This document shows positions 38,559 to 49,329 of a DNA stretch of 64,000 nt, piece by piece (the first letter of the stretch is position 1; each line of letters begins with the position of its first letter). The stretch comes from Vibrio penaeicida. Its GTDB lineage: Bacteria > Pseudomonadota > Gammaproteobacteria > Enterobacterales > Vibrionaceae. A program made the position numbers and the translations under genes. The stretch covers positions 434,001-498,000 of the forward strand of contig NZ_JAUYVM010000001.1 of the NCBI RefSeq assembly GCF_030689305.1. The letters are read 5' to 3'. The notes under the pieces are model-generated. The model searched no databases, had not been told where the DNA came from, and saw only the letters and a list, made by a program, of their open reading frames with translations.

Positions 38559-40424
38559 TTACGGCTGAGTACTCTCAATTACATAGAACTCTACATCAGC
38601 GCTTTCACGCAGTGCTTTGCTCAATGCAATAACATCTTGTTCACCGTTAGAACGTACTAACTGCATACCGATTTGTGCAGCAAACGCTGGTTGCTCTTCA
38701 GCAGCAACACCAGCTAGCTCAACCACAACGATATTGCCCGAGAAGTCTTTAGACTGTCCGTAAACTTTCTTGCCTTCTTCTGGCTTAGTCAGAGCATATA
38801 CTGTGTTCGCAAGTGGGTTACCGCGGTTTATGGTTTCTTGCTCGCCAAACGTTAAACCTTCTTGTTCAAGAACACTCGTGTCGTCGTTAGATAGAGTTTC
38901 GATAAGCTGGTCCGCAAGTTCAACGGCTTTTTGCTCACCTTTTACAACAGACAATTGCTGCACAACTTGATCTTTCACTTCTTCAAACGGCAATACCGTT
39001 TCTTCGCGAACGTCATCAACACGAACCACTACGACATGTTCAGGTGCAATCTCAACAGGAATTGAGTTTTCACCATTTTCTTTCACTTCTACACTGTAGA
39101 TAGCTTCTTGAACTTCAGGGCTACTTAGAATCTCTGGCGCATTAAATCGAGAAACAAAGTCCGTAGTTTGCACGGTACCTTCAATCAATTCAGCTGATGG
39201 TTGTAGCGAATTAGGTGCTTCAAATGCAATGCGCTCTAGGTCACTGTAAAGATCATGGAAGCGGTCAGCGGCTTTTTGATTAACGATGTCTTGCTTGATC
39301 TCGTCTTTAACGTCACTTAGCGGTTTTGTTTCAGAAGCTTTCAAGTCATCTAATTTGATGATGTGGTAACCAAAGTCAGATTTAACCAGACCAGTTGTAT
39401 CACCAACGGCTGTCAAAGCAAACGCTGCTTCTTCAAATGCTGGATCCATCACATCACGTTCAATCCAACCTAAAGAACCGCCAGTTTCAGCACTACCGAT
39501 ATCTTCCGAGCGAGATTTTGCTAGCTCAGAGAATTTAGCGCCCGCGCTCAGCTCATCCAAAATAGCTTGTGCTTTAGCTTCTTCATCACCTTGAACCAGA
39601 ATATGGCTCACGCTGCGCTGCTCTGCTGTAGAGTATTGATCTATGCTCTCTTGGTAGTAAGCTTCGATGTCTTCTTCAGTAACATCTACATTCGCTTTCA
39701 ATGCATCACCAGAGAGTTCTAGGTATGAAACTTTAACTTGCTCTGGACGAGTGAATTGAGAGGCATTCGATGAGTAGTATTCTTGAAGCTCTTCATCTGA
39801 AGGATTTGCAGATTTTGCAAACTCTTCAACGTTCAGCTCAAGCGTACGAATATCACGAGTTTGAGTAATCAGTTTGGATTGATCAGCAACTTCACCCGGA
39901 AGACTAAATTCACTTGCACTTACCGCTTGAAGAAGCTGATTGCGTACTTCACTGCTGCGCATAACTTCACCAAATGATTCCGGCGTATAGCCAGCACGGC
40001 GAAGAGAAGACTCATAGATGTCCTGATTGAATTTGCCTTCCAATTGGAATTCTGGCATTTGCAGGATCATACCAAGCACTTGTTCATCGCTGATTCGCAG
40101 ACCAAGTGACTTAGCGTGATTCTCAAGCAGGATTTCATTCACCATTTTATCTAAAACTGACTGACGCAGTCTTTGAACAAAATCGGGGTCTGAAAGAAGG
40201 TTAGCGTATTGCTCACCATATTGCGCTTGAAGCATGTTGCGTTCATTTTGATACGCTTGCTCAAAAGCTCCGCGGCTAATCTCAACACCATCGACTTTAG
40301 CAGCAACGTTGCTACCACTACCGATATAGCCACTGACACCAGTGAAGACAAAGGACAAAATAATAAGTCCCAGAATAATTTTAACTGCGATGCTGTTTAC
40401 GCCTTCGCGCAATCGTTCCATCAT
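38559..40424 (-). CDS. ppiD: Periplasmic folding chaperone PpiD
   Basis: Membrane-anchored SurA-like chaperone near the Sec translocon. The start is the tandem ATG at 40424 (MMERLREGVNS), which matches E. coli PpiD; an in-frame extension to 40469 is not conserved. At 621 residues it has one N-terminal membrane helix (IILGLIILSFVFTGVSGYI), SurA_N helical regions and one parvulin domain at about residues 250-355 (VSHILVQGDEEAKAQAIL ... SLGWIERDVMDPAFEEAAF). Same position after hupB as in E. coli. Confidence 0.96.
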   Translation of the reverse strand: MMERLREGVNSIAVKIILGLIILSFVFTGVSGYIGSGSNVAAKVDGVEISRGAFEQAYQNERNMLQAQYGEQYANLLSDPDFVQRLRQSVLDKMVNEILLENHAKSLGLRISDEQVLGMILQMPEFQLEGKFNQDIYESSLRRAGYTPESFGEVMRSSEVRNQLLQAVSASEFSLPGEVADQSKLITQTRDIRTLELNVEEFAKSANPSDEELQEYYSSNASQFTRPEQVKVSYLELSGDALKANVDVTEEDIEAYYQESIDQYSTAEQRSVSHILVQGDEEAKAQAILDELSAGAKFSELAKSRSEDIGSAETGGSLGWIERDVMDPAFEEAAFALTAVGDTTGLVKSDFGYHIIKLDDLKASETKPLSDVKDEIKQDIVNQKAADRFHDLYSDLERIAFEAPNSLQPSAELIEGTVQTTDFVSRFNAPEILSSPEVQEAIYSVEVKENGENSIPVEIAPEHVVVVRVDDVREETVLPFEEVKDQVVQQLSVVKGEQKAVELADQLIETLSNDDTSVLEQEGLTFGEQETINRGNPLANTVYALTKPEEGKKVYGQSKDFSGNIVVVELAGVAAEEQPAFAAQIGMQLVRSNGEQDVIALSKALRESADVEFYVIESTQP

Positions 40425-40660
40425 AATGTAACAACTCTCCAAAATTGAGCCTGAGCTCTGACTAAGCACTTAAATCTATACAGTAGCGAATCTAATTATC
40501 CAGCTCACTGATAAATATGTGTGATTTAGATCTGTAGTCCACAAAAAAGTTCATTAAAGAAATGAGTACATTTTCAATTTTCTAGACCGCAACTTACTCA
40601 GAAGGGAGCAGGCATTTCGCTCTATAGCGCTGAATGGTGAAGATGATATCAGAAAAAGAA

Positions 40661-40683
40661 ATGCGCACCACATTGATGCGCAT
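40661..40683 (-). terminator. Terminator of hupB
   Basis: Stem ATGCGCA / TGCGCAT with a 9-base loop. On the minus strand it is followed by TTTCTTTTTC. It lies 68 bases past the hupB stop, in the 327-base gap to ppiD. Nothing else in that gap (40425-40751) is recognisable. Confidence 0.65.
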
Positions 40684-40751
40684 ATTTCAGGACTTTTTGG
40701 CGTTTTTGAGCGCCATTCCCAGTAATTAACCTTTAGCAGGTCAATTCAAAT

Positions 40752-41024
40752 TTAGTTACACGCGTCTTTAAGCGCTTTACCTGCTTTAAATGCTGGTACT
40801 TTTGCTTCCGCGATTTGGATCTCTTCACCAGTCTTAGGGTTACGACCTGTGCGCGCTGCACGAGTACGTACACTGAACGTACCAAAGCCTACCAATGCAA
40901 CTTGATCGTCAGACTGTAGAGTATCACTCACTGCTTCAATGAATGCGTCTAGGGCACGACCCGCTGATGCTTTAGAAATGTCAGCGTTCTCTGCGATTTT
41001 TTCTACTAGTTGTGTTTTATTCAC
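40752..41024 (-). CDS. hupB: DNA-binding protein HU-beta
   Basis: A 90-residue nucleoid protein that bends DNA as a homo- or heterodimer. It starts [19 protein letters not shown] and ends with the DNA-binding arm [29 protein letters not shown], the full HU fold. Single gene between lon and ppiD, the order known across gammaproteobacteria. GGGGAA before the start codon is the ribosome site. Confidence 0.98.
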   Translation of the reverse strand: MNKTQLVEKIAENADISKASAGRALDAFIEAVSDTLQSDDQVALVGFGTFSVRTRAARTGRNPKTGEEIQIAEAKVPAFKAGKALKDACN

Positions 41025-41150
41025 GTGATGTTCCCCTTTAGTACTACCGATTCCAAAATGGCAGTATTCGTTCCGTTAAAAAATTTAGTTATTTTTAAAC
41101 CACACCTTATGGATAAAGGCGTTGTCCTTGGTGGATAAACTTAGCGTCCA

Positions 41151-41188
41151 AAAAAAACGCTGACAAGCCTTTTCAAGCAAGTCAGCGT
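41151..41188 (-). terminator. Terminator of lon
   Basis: Stem ACGCTGAC / GTCAGCGT around a 16-base inner segment. On the minus strand a run of eight Ts follows. It lies 31 bases past the lon stop. Confidence 0.88.
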
Positions 41189-41218
41189 GTTTTGTTTAGT
41201 TATTTTTGCTGCACGTCA

Positions 41219-43570
41219 CTATTTTACAGACTCTAGAGTGACTCCAGACGGGTCTTTTTCTAATGCAATCGTTAACACGTCGTCAATCCACTGAACCGGT
41301 TTAACCACCAGATCTGCAATAACATTGTCAGGAATCTCTTCCAGATCACGTTCATTGTCTTTAGGAATGACCACTGTTTTAATGCCACCACGGTGAGCAG
41401 CGAGCAGTTTTTCTTTTAATCCACCGATTGGAAGCACTTCGCCACGTAGAGTAATTTCACCTGTCATCGCTACGTCCGCTTTCACAGGGTTCCCTGTTAG
41501 GCTAGAAACTAGCGCAGTGCACATCGCGATACCGGCACTAGGTCCATCTTTTGGCGTCGCCCCTTCTGGCACGTGCACGTGAATATCACGTTTTTCGTAA
41601 AAGTCTGAGTTAATACCCAATCTTTCCGCACGAGAACGAACAACTGTCATCGCAGCTTGGATAGACTCTTGCATCACATCACCAAGAGAACCTGTTTGCG
41701 ATAGTTTGCCCTTGCCCGGCATAGACTCGGTTTCAATCGTCAACAGATCGCCGCCAACTTCCGTCCAAGCCAACCCAACTACTTGTCCAATGCGGTTGCT
41801 GTCGTCTGCTTTACCAAAGTCATGACGTTGTACACCAAGGAAATCTTTAAGATTTTCGATGTTTACGCCTACTTTCTTAAGGTCAGAATCAAGCAGGATA
41901 TTCTTAACTGCTTTACGACAGATCTTCGAAATCTCGCGCTCTAGGCTACGCACACCCGCTTCACGCGTGTAGTAACGAATAATACCGATGATTGCAGAAT
42001 CTTCGATTTCAATTTCGTGTTCTTTCAAGCCATTACGTTTGATTTGCTTGCTAACCAAGTGGCGTTTAGCAATGTTCAGCTTTTCATCTTCTGTGTAACC
42101 AGACAGACGAATCACTTCCATTCGGTCAAGCAACGGACCTGGAATGTTCATTGAGTTAGACGTCGCAACAAACATGACGTCAGACAAATCGTAGTCCACT
42201 TCAAGGTAGTGGTCATTGAATGAGTTGTTTTGCTCTGGATCAAGCACTTCAAGTAACGCTGATGCAGGATCGCCACGCATGTCAGAAGACATCTTGTCGA
42301 TTTCATCCAACAAGAAGAGTGGGTTTTTCACTTCCACTTTCGACATTTTTTGAATCAATTTACCTGGCATTGATCCGATGTAAGTGCGTCGGTGACCACG
42401 GATTTCCGCTTCATCACGAACACCACCCAAAGCCATGCGAACATATTTACGACCTGTAGCAGCCGCAATAGATCGACCAAGTGAGGTTTTACCTACGCCC
42501 GGAGGACCAACCAAGCAAAGAATAGGACCTTTAAGCTTGTTGATACGGTTTTGTACCGCCAAGTACTCTAGAATGCGCTCTTTAACGCGCTCTAGACCGT
42601 AGTGGTCTTCGTTTAGCACCTCTTCGGCTTTAGACAGATTCTTTTTCACTTTAGAGCGCTTAGCCCAAGGAACACCGACCATCCAGTCGATGTAGCTGCG
42701 CACAACCGTTGCTTCGGCCGACATTGGAGACATCATCTTAAGCTTTTGTAGCTCTTGCTCAGTCTTCTCACGCGCTTCTTTAGGCATCTTCGACTCTTCG
42801 ATCTTAATCTTCAGAGTTTCGAATTCGTCTGGTGCATCATCCATCTCACCAAGCTCTTTCTGAATGGCTTTCATTTGCTCATTCAGGTAGTACTCGCGCT
42901 GAGATTTTTCCATTTGCTTCTTAACGCGACCACGAATGCGTTTTTCCACTTGAAGCAAATCAATTTCTGATTCCATTTGCCCCATCAAGAATTCTAGACG
43001 TTCATTGACATCTACAATTTCAAGAACTTGCTGCTTATCATTAAGCTTTAGAGGCATGTGAGCTGCGATGGTATCGGCAAGGCGCGCAGCTTCATCAATT
43101 CCGTTCAAAGAAGTTAACACTTCAGGTGGAATTTTTTTGTTCAGTTTTATGAAACCTTCAAACTGATTGATAGCGCTTCGAACGACGACTTCTTGCTCAC
43201 GCTCGTCCAACTCTGGAGTTGGTAAGTATTCAGCGTCTGCTAGGAAAAAGTCATTTTCTTTAAACTGATGAATTTGAGCGCGCTGTTGACCTTCAACCAA
43301 CACCTTCACAGTGCCATCTGGCAATTTCAATAACTGTAGGATTGTGGCTACGGTACCAATGGAAAACAGGTCATCGATAGACGGCTCATCTGTGTCTGCT
43401 TGCTTTTGTGCGACAAGTAGAACTTGTTTGCTGGTGTCCATCGCAGATTCCAGGCAACGGATTGATTTCTCTCGGCCAACAAACAAAGGGATAACCATGT
43501 GTGGATATACCACCACATCTCTCAAGGGTAATACGGGGATCTCGATACGCTCGGAACGTTCCAAGTTCAT
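41219..43570 (-). CDS. lon: ATP-dependent protease Lon
   Basis: Cytosolic AAA+ protease that degrades damaged and regulatory proteins. The 783-residue protein has the LAN substrate-binding domain ([20 protein letters not shown]), a coiled region, Walker [10 protein letters not shown], Walker [11 protein letters not shown] and the protease domain with catalytic S678 (GPSAGIAM) and K721 ([12 protein letters not shown]), equivalent to S679/K722 of E. coli Lon. A heat-shock promoter precedes it. Downstream of clpX, upstream of hupB. Confidence 0.98.
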   Translation of the reverse strand: MNLERSERIEIPVLPLRDVVVYPHMVIPLFVGREKSIRCLESAMDTSKQVLLVAQKQADTDEPSIDDLFSIGTVATILQLLKLPDGTVKVLVEGQQRAQIHQFKENDFFLADAEYLPTPELDEREQEVVVRSAINQFEGFIKLNKKIPPEVLTSLNGIDEAARLADTIAAHMPLKLNDKQQVLEIVDVNERLEFLMGQMESEIDLLQVEKRIRGRVKKQMEKSQREYYLNEQMKAIQKELGEMDDAPDEFETLKIKIEESKMPKEAREKTEQELQKLKMMSPMSAEATVVRSYIDWMVGVPWAKRSKVKKNLSKAEEVLNEDHYGLERVKERILEYLAVQNRINKLKGPILCLVGPPGVGKTSLGRSIAAATGRKYVRMALGGVRDEAEIRGHRRTYIGSMPGKLIQKMSKVEVKNPLFLLDEIDKMSSDMRGDPASALLEVLDPEQNNSFNDHYLEVDYDLSDVMFVATSNSMNIPGPLLDRMEVIRLSGYTEDEKLNIAKRHLVSKQIKRNGLKEHEIEIEDSAIIGIIRYYTREAGVRSLEREISKICRKAVKNILLDSDLKKVGVNIENLKDFLGVQRHDFGKADDSNRIGQVVGLAWTEVGGDLLTIETESMPGKGKLSQTGSLGDVMQESIQAAMTVVRSRAERLGINSDFYEKRDIHVHVPEGATPKDGPSAGIAMCTALVSSLTGNPVKADVAMTGEITLRGEVLPIGGLKEKLLAAHRGGIKTVVIPKDNERDLEEIPDNVIADLVVKPVQWIDDVLTIALEKDPSGVTLESVK

Positions 43571-43604
43571 ACTATTCTCTCTTCCGTTTCTGCTTATTTG
43601 CAGT

Positions 43605-43632
43605 ATATGGGGGCAAATGGCTTAGATTCAAC
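43605..43632 (-). promoter_or_regulatory. Sigma-32 heat-shock promoter of lon
   Basis: On the minus strand GTTGAAT, 13 bases, then CCCCATAT, against the consensus CTTGAAA-N11-16-CCCCATNT. It lies 35 bases upstream of the lon start and directly after the clpX terminator. Confidence 0.75.
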
Positions 43633-43645
43633 GAGATAATAAAAA

Positions 43646-43667
43646 AAAGGAGGCAAAAGCCTCCTTT
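43646..43667 (-). terminator. Terminator of clpX
   Basis: Stem AAAGGAGGC / GCCTCCTTT with an AAAA loop. On the minus strand a run of eight Ts follows. It lies 17 bases past the clpX stop. Confidence 0.93.
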
Positions 43668-43683
43668 AGTATTTAAAAGTTTT

Positions 43684-44964
43684 TTATTCCGCGCCAGCGG
43701 CCTGATTATCATTGCCTTCATAAATCAACAATGGTTCAGATTCGCCTTGGATAACTGCTTCATCTATAACGACTTTGCTTACATCTTCTGATGATGGCAA
43801 TTCGTACATTGTTTCGAGAAGAACAGCTTCTAGAATAGAACGAAGACCACGAGCACCTGTCTTCCGATCCATCGCCTTCTTAGCAATGGCTCTTAGTGCA
43901 TCTTCACGGAATTCCAGCTCTACATCTTCTATGTCGAATAGTGCAGCGTACTGCTTGGTCAACGCATTCTTTGGTTCACAAAGAATTTGGATGAGCGCTT
44001 CTTCATCGAGTTCTGTCAGAGTCGTAGTGACTGGTAGACGACCAATGAATTCTGGAATCAAACCGTATTTAACGAGATCTTCTGGTTCAACCTGCATAAA
44101 TAGTTCGCCCACAGTGCGAGTCTCGTCTTTAGAACGAATCTCTGCACCAAAGCCGATACCCGTACCTGTTGCGGTACGCTGCTCGATGACTTTATCTAAA
44201 CCAGCGAACGCACCACCACAGATAAACAGAATCTTAGAAGTGTCTACCTGCAAAAACTCTTGTTGAGGGTGCTTTCTTCCACCTTGAGGCGGAACGGAAG
44301 CAACGGTACCTTCAACCAGTTTCAATAGCGCTTGCTGAACACCTTCACCCGAAACATCGCGAGTGATTGAAGGGTTCTCTGCCTTACGAGAAATCTTGTC
44401 GATTTCGTCGATGTAGACAATACCGCGCTCTGCTTTCGCTACATCGTAATCACATTTCTGCAGAAGCTTCTGAATGATGTTTTCAACGTCTTCACCTACA
44501 TAGCCAGCTTCCGTCAATGTGGTTGCATCAGCCATAGTGAAAGGAACATCAAGGAAACGAGCCAGGGTTTCAGCCAGCAGTGTTTTACCACTACCTGTTG
44601 GACCGATCAGCAAAATATTACTCTTGCCCAGTTCAACGCCTTCACTCGTTGTATCGCCATTACGCAAGCGTTTATAGTGGTTGTATACCGCAACCGCTAG
44701 CACTTTCTTTGCGTAATCTTGGCCAATCACATAATCATCAAGGTGTTCGCGAATTTCACGAGGGGTAGGAAGCGCACTCGACTCTTTCTTAGGGAGTACG
44801 TCCTTAATTTCTTCGCGAATAATATCGTTACATAAGTCGACGCATTCGTCACAAATGTACACTGATGGACCTGCGATTAGCTTGCGAACTTCGTGCTGGC
44901 TTTTGCCGCAGAAAGAGCAATAAAGTAACTTACCGCTACCGCCCTCTTTGCTTTTATCTGTCAT
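43684..44964 (-). CDS. clpX: ClpX unfoldase of the ClpXP protease
   Basis: AAA+ hexamer that unfolds ssrA-tagged and adaptor-delivered proteins into ClpP. The 426-residue protein starts with the zinc-binding domain ([11 protein letters not shown] and CDECVDLC), followed by Walker A GPTGSGKT, the pore loop region [10 protein letters not shown], Walker [11 protein letters not shown] and an IGF-like ClpP-docking loop seen as GIGFGAE. It is 86 bases downstream of clpP and ends at its own terminator. Confidence 0.98.
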   Translation of the reverse strand: MTDKSKEGGSGKLLYCSFCGKSQHEVRKLIAGPSVYICDECVDLCNDIIREEIKDVLPKKESSALPTPREIREHLDDYVIGQDYAKKVLAVAVYNHYKRLRNGDTTSEGVELGKSNILLIGPTGSGKTLLAETLARFLDVPFTMADATTLTEAGYVGEDVENIIQKLLQKCDYDVAKAERGIVYIDEIDKISRKAENPSITRDVSGEGVQQALLKLVEGTVASVPPQGGRKHPQQEFLQVDTSKILFICGGAFAGLDKVIEQRTATGTGIGFGAEIRSKDETRTVGELFMQVEPEDLVKYGLIPEFIGRLPVTTTLTELDEEALIQILCEPKNALTKQYAALFDIEDVELEFREDALRAIAKKAMDRKTGARGLRSILEAVLLETMYELPSSEDVSKVVIDEAVIQGESEPLLIYEGNDNQAAGAE

Positions 44965-45050
44965 TCGCTAACCTCTTAGCCTTAACTGTCTTGTTTTGAG
45001 TTTATATCAATTTTCACCAAATTTCGCCTGCATCTTTCGGCGAAACGCAA

Positions 45051-45677
45051 TTACGCTTTATGGTGCGTCAAAACTGAATCAACCAAACCGTATTCTACTG
45101 CTTGATCTGCCGACATAAAGTTGTCGCGATCTGTATCACCTTCAATCACTTCAAGAGGCTGACCAGTGTGCTCTGAGAGCAACTTGTTTAGCTTCGATTT
45201 AATCGTCAGGATTTCTTGAGCGTGAATTTGAATGTCAGATGCCTGACCTTGGAAACCGCCAAGAGGTTGGTGAATCATTACACGAGAGTTTGGTAATACG
45301 TGGCGCTTACCTTCGGCACCACCTGCCAACAGGAATGCCCCCATTGAACACGCTTGACCCATACATACTGTACTCACGTTCGGTTTGATGTACTGCATCG
45401 TGTCATAGATAGACATGCCTGCTGTAACACTGCCGCCTGGAGAGTTGATGTATAGGAAGATGTCTTTGTCTGGGTTTTCTGATTCAAGAAACAGCAATTG
45501 CGCAACCACAAGGTTCGCCATTTGGTCTTCGACTTGACCAGTAAGAAAAATGATACGCTCTTTAAGCAGACGAGAATAGATATCGTAAGAACGTTCACCA
45601 CGGGAAGTTTGTTCTACCACCATGGGTACTAGTGCATCAATGATTGGAGACATTGCATTTTTTTCTTGGTAGCTCAT
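45051..45677 (-). CDS. clpP: ATP-dependent Clp protease proteolytic subunit
   Basis: Serine peptidase that forms the double-heptamer chamber of ClpXP and ClpAP. The 208-residue precursor has the catalytic triad S111 (QACSMGAF), H136 (MIHQPLGG) and D185 (DTDRDNFM), at the same numbers as the E. coli precursor. An N-terminal propeptide of about 14 residues is expected to be removed. A sigma-70-like promoter lies just upstream. Confidence 0.98.
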   Translation of the reverse strand: MSYQEKNAMSPIIDALVPMVVEQTSRGERSYDIYSRLLKERIIFLTGQVEDQMANLVVAQLLFLESENPDKDIFLYINSPGGSVTAGMSIYDTMQYIKPNVSTVCMGQACSMGAFLLAGGAEGKRHVLPNSRVMIHQPLGGFQGQASDIQIHAQEILTIKSKLNKLLSEHTGQPLEVIEGDTDRDNFMSADQAVEYGLVDSVLTHHKA

Positions 45678-45728
45678 ATTCTTATATCCCTAAATAAAAT
45701 GGCCCGGATGATAGACTCATACGGACCA

Positions 45729-45758
45729 TTGTTAGCAGAAGAGTTAAAACAAAGTCAA
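45729..45758 (-). promoter_or_regulatory. Sigma-70-like promoter of clpP
   Basis: On the minus strand TTGACT, 18 bases, TAACAA, about 50 bases upstream of the clpP start. Confidence 0.55.
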
Positions 45759-45782
45759 CTTTCTACGCACTGAAACCTGATT

Positions 45783-47084
45783 TTATGCAGGTTGTTGTGC
45801 ATTCATAAGCTCGTTGAAGCTTACTTCTTTGTCAGAAACTTTTGCTTTAGCGATGATAGCGTCGATCGCTTGCTCTTCTAACGCAACATTGCGCATGTTG
45901 TTCATCATTTGTTCGTTTTGCTCGTAGTAAGCAATAACTTCCGCTGGATCTTCGTAAGCAGTAGCCATCTCTTCAATAATAGCCTTAACTTTCTCGTCGT
46001 CAGCTTTTAATTCTTCAGATTTGATAACTTCGCCAAGTAGAAGACCAACAACTACGCGACGTTTTGCTTGCTCTTCAAACAGCTCACGTGGAAGTTGCTC
46101 AGCCGCTTCAGGGTTGCCACCGAAACGCTGTGCAGCTTGCTGACGTAGAGTACCGATTTCTTGATCGATAAGTGCAGCTGGCACGTCAATGTCGTTTTCG
46201 TTAACTAGACCGTCAAGCGCTTGCTCTTTGATACGGTTCTTAACCGCTTGCTTAAGTTCGCGTTCCATGTTCTTGCGAACTTCAGTCTTAAGACCGTCGA
46301 TACCGCCTTCAGCACCAAACTTAGAAACGAATTCTTCGTCCAGTTCAGGAAGCTCACGCTCTTCAACTTTGTTCACTTTGATTGCGAACTTCGCTTCTTT
46401 ACCTTTCAGGTTTTCAGCGTGGTAATCTTCTGGGAAGTTTACGTCGATTTCGAATTCCATGCCCGCAGATTTACCTACGATGCCGTCTTCGAAACCAGGA
46501 ATCATACGACCAGCACCCATTTCTAGTGGGAAGTTCTCAGCTTTACCGCCTTCAAACTCTTCGCCGTCGATAGAACCAACGAAGTCGATTGTTGCACGAG
46601 AGTTTTCTGACGCTGCGCCTTCAACTTCTTTCCAAGATGCTTGCTGCTTGCGAAGCGTTTCGATCATCTCAGCAACGTCGTCTTCTTTCACTTCAACTGC
46701 TGGCTTTTCAACAGTGATGTTGTCTAGACCTTTCAGCTCAACTTCTGGGTAAACTTCAAAAGTTGCGTTGAATACTAGGTCTTTACCTTCTTCAGTTTCC
46801 ACTGGAGCGAAAGTAGGTGCGCCTGCTGGGTTGATTTTTTCTTTCACGATCGCTTCGATGAAGTGACGTTGCATAACCTCACCCATCACATCTTGACGTA
46901 CTGCTTTGCCGTACATTTGCGCAACCATCTTCAAAGGCACTTTACCTTTACGGAAACCATCGAAACGACGGTTTTTAGCGATGTTGCGTAGTTCAGCTGT
47001 TACTGCGTCTTCGATGTTTGCAGCAGGAACGGTAATAGTAAGACGGCGCTCTAGGCCTTCTAGAGTTTCAACAGTAGCTTGCAT
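45783..47084 (-). CDS. tig: Trigger factor
   Basis: Ribosome-bound chaperone and peptidyl-prolyl isomerase acting on nascent chains. The 433-residue protein has the ribosome-docking signature FRKGKVP at about residues 44-50, a FKBP-like domain ([41 protein letters not shown], in parts) and the C-terminal helical arms. First gene of the tig-clpP-clpX-lon series. A 7-bp inverted repeat TGCATTC / GAATGCA lies at 47163-47181, about 80 bases upstream of the start. Confidence 0.98.
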   Translation of the reverse strand: MQATVETLEGLERRLTITVPAANIEDAVTAELRNIAKNRRFDGFRKGKVPLKMVAQMYGKAVRQDVMGEVMQRHFIEAIVKEKINPAGAPTFAPVETEEGKDLVFNATFEVYPEVELKGLDNITVEKPAVEVKEDDVAEMIETLRKQQASWKEVEGAASENSRATIDFVGSIDGEEFEGGKAENFPLEMGAGRMIPGFEDGIVGKSAGMEFEIDVNFPEDYHAENLKGKEAKFAIKVNKVEERELPELDEEFVSKFGAEGGIDGLKTEVRKNMERELKQAVKNRIKEQALDGLVNENDIDVPAALIDQEIGTLRQQAAQRFGGNPEAAEQLPRELFEEQAKRRVVVGLLLGEVIKSEELKADDEKVKAIIEEMATAYEDPAEVIAYYEQNEQMMNNMRNVALEEQAIDAIIAKAKVSDKEVSFNELMNAQQPA

Positions 47085-47162
47085 TATAAATAAACCTCAA
47101 AACTGGCTCAGTATTACCTGAGCTTAGGAGCCAGCGCCTTAGCGGTGACTTCATCCTTAAGT

Positions 47163-47181
47163 TGCATTCTGTCTGAATGCA
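47163..47181. other. Inverted repeat upstream of tig
   Basis: TGCATTC and GAATGCA around a 5-base centre, in the 446-base divergent region between tig and dctB (47085-47530). It could be an operator or part of the tig leader. I see no other gene or element in this region. Confidence 0.35.
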
Positions 47182-47530
47182 TAAAATGAAATTCGGAGAC
47201 CCACAAACCATTCAATTCGTAGCTCATGAACTATTCAGTGACCTCTTCCATACTGACTTCGCAGAAAGAACGTCTCCAATTAGCCTCAGGACAGAAATTT
47301 TAGACGCGACATTCTAGCGATATGCGTGACGACTGTCGAGCCAAGTCCTGATTTCTCGAATATTTGGCAAAAGTTTTCTGAGAAATGGGGACGATACATG
47401 GCTTTTCAAGGGAAATAATCTGTTTTTTTTATGAAAAGATAAAAAAGAGATCCGAGTCTTGTTTTAACACACCAAAGATTTCTCTTTTTTGTTACTTTTA
47501 CGTTATCAGTTGTTGAAGAAGTTTATCTCT

Positions 47531-49321
47531 ATGATTCTGCGGCGTATTCCAATTATTTTGATGTTCTCCTACGCAGTCTCTAGCTTAATCTTGGGTTTGT
47601 GGGGCTGGCGACTGGGTTATCAAAACCAATTTGATCAAGCAAATTTGCACGCCGATCAACTTAGCAATCACTTAGCCACTCAACTCGAAAAATACGCCTA
47701 TATTCCCCAGCTAATGTCGAAAGACAATGAATTAGTTGATGCGCTTCTTTCGCCTACCAATAGCGCACAACTCGACATCACAAACCGCTATTTAGAAGAA
47801 GTTAACAGTGTGGTCGGCGCTGCAGACACGTATTTGCTTAACCGTATCGGTACAACGATTGCCGCGAGCAATTGGCTAAATAAAAAAACTTTTATTGGAA
47901 GAAACTTCGCATTTCGTCCTTACTTCCAACAAGCCATTAACGGAGAACGAGGCGAATACTTTGCTCTCGGCAGTACTTCGGGTAGACGCGGTTACTTCTA
48001 TTCTTATCCAGTCAAACATGCGGGCAGTAACGTGGGCGTTTTAGTGGTGAAGAAAGATTTGTCGACCATAGAAGAAGATTGGACAAGCCAAAACAGTTTT
48101 TTCGTTGTAACCGATGCTGACGACATTGTCTTTATGTCCAATCGCGTCAACTGGTGGTATCACAGCCTTTATCCTTTGGAACAAGACAAAATTGCGGAAA
48201 TAAGAAAAAGCCGCCGCTATTTGGAACGGGATATTTTTGCGCTTTCATTTGTAGGGGATTTCGAGGCACCAGAAACCGAACTCCAATTACAAGGAACCAA
48301 TGCGTTCTTTAATCAATACTTCAGTTTTAACCAATACCTAAGTGTGGTGCGTCCACTTAAAGGGAGTTCATTAACGGTTCGCGTATTGAGTCCAAAACTA
48401 AACCTAGTTTGGAAAGTTTCAGCGTTAATTGCCCTTAATACCTTGTTTTTCATATTATTATATTTGGCGAGTATTATCATTCGCCAACAAAAATCTAAAC
48501 AGCGACAAATCGAGCGGATTCAAGTGGAATCTAAGCAGAAACTTGAGTTTCAAGTTATGGTGCGCACCGCAGAACTTCAAGAGGAAATAAAAGTCCGAGC
48601 AGAAACCGAATCGGCACTTAGGCAAACTCAAGAAGAGTTGATTCAAGCAGCAAAATTGGCCGTGTTAGGGCAAATGTCCACCAGCATCAGCCATGAACTC
48701 AATAACCCATTAGCAGCGATTCGCAGCTATGCCGATAACGCCCTGCTATTTTTGGAAAAATCCCGACACGATAAGGTTGACCAGAATCTTCATAGAATTT
48801 CTGCGTTAACCGAACGCATGGCGAAGATCAGCCAACAGCTCAAAGCATTCGCAAAAAAAAGTGATGCCAGTGATCGGGTTGTTACTCAGATTTCCCCTGT
48901 CATCATTGCCGCTCGGGAGTTGCTAAAACCACAGTTAAAAGACACGCATACCCAATTAGAGTGCAATGGGCTAGAGCAAGCTATCAATGCGAAAATTAAC
49001 CCCATTCAGCTTGAACAAGTGCTAGTGAATTTATTTACTAATGCCATGCAAGCGATGGAGATGCAGCCACAAAAACACATCCAACTTACGCTGCATGCAA
49101 CACCCGATCACGTCACAATAGATATTGAAGATACGGGACCTGGTTTTGCAAACGATACGCTCAATCAACTGTTTGAGCCTTTTTATACCACGAAGCAAAA
49201 TGGCTTGGGATTAGGTTTGTCTATATCTCAGCAAATCATGCAAAGCATGGATGGTGAACTGCAAGCGAGTAATACAGAACACTCGGGTGCCAAGTTCCGG
49301 CTTTTGCTGCCCAAAATTTAG
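47531..49321 (+). CDS. dctB: C4-dicarboxylate sensor histidine kinase DctB
   Basis: Membrane sensor kinase of the DctBD pair. The 596-residue protein (start at ATG 47531, MILRRIPI; an in-frame TTG at 47489 is not supported) has a first membrane helix, a large periplasmic double-Cache sensor (about residues 40-275), a second helix, a coiled coil (residues about 315-370), the phospho-acceptor H388 in SISHELNNPLAA and an HATPase domain (NLFTNAMQAM, DIEDTGPGF, GLGLGLSIS). DctD follows 8 bases later. It probably senses succinate, fumarate or malate. Confidence 0.93.
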   Translation: MILRRIPIILMFSYAVSSLILGLWGWRLGYQNQFDQANLHADQLSNHLATQLEKYAYIPQLMSKDNELVDALLSPTNSAQLDITNRYLEEVNSVVGAADTYLLNRIGTTIAASNWLNKKTFIGRNFAFRPYFQQAINGERGEYFALGSTSGRRGYFYSYPVKHAGSNVGVLVVKKDLSTIEEDWTSQNSFFVVTDADDIVFMSNRVNWWYHSLYPLEQDKIAEIRKSRRYLERDIFALSFVGDFEAPETELQLQGTNAFFNQYFSFNQYLSVVRPLKGSSLTVRVLSPKLNLVWKVSALIALNTLFFILLYLASIIIRQQKSKQRQIERIQVESKQKLEFQVMVRTAELQEEIKVRAETESALRQTQEELIQAAKLAVLGQMSTSISHELNNPLAAIRSYADNALLFLEKSRHDKVDQNLHRISALTERMAKISQQLKAFAKKSDASDRVVTQISPVIIAARELLKPQLKDTHTQLECNGLEQAINAKINPIQLEQVLVNLFTNAMQAMEMQPQKHIQLTLHATPDHVTIDIEDTGPGFANDTLNQLFEPFYTTKQNGLGLGLSISQQIMQSMDGELQASNTEHSGAKFRLLLPKI

Positions 49322-49329
49322 GAACGAGT

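Noticed and set aside
43775..44266. 163-codon plus-strand open frame
   Set aside because: It is entirely antisense to clpX, has no ribosome site and its protein is serine/arginine-rich low-complexity, as expected of a shadow frame.
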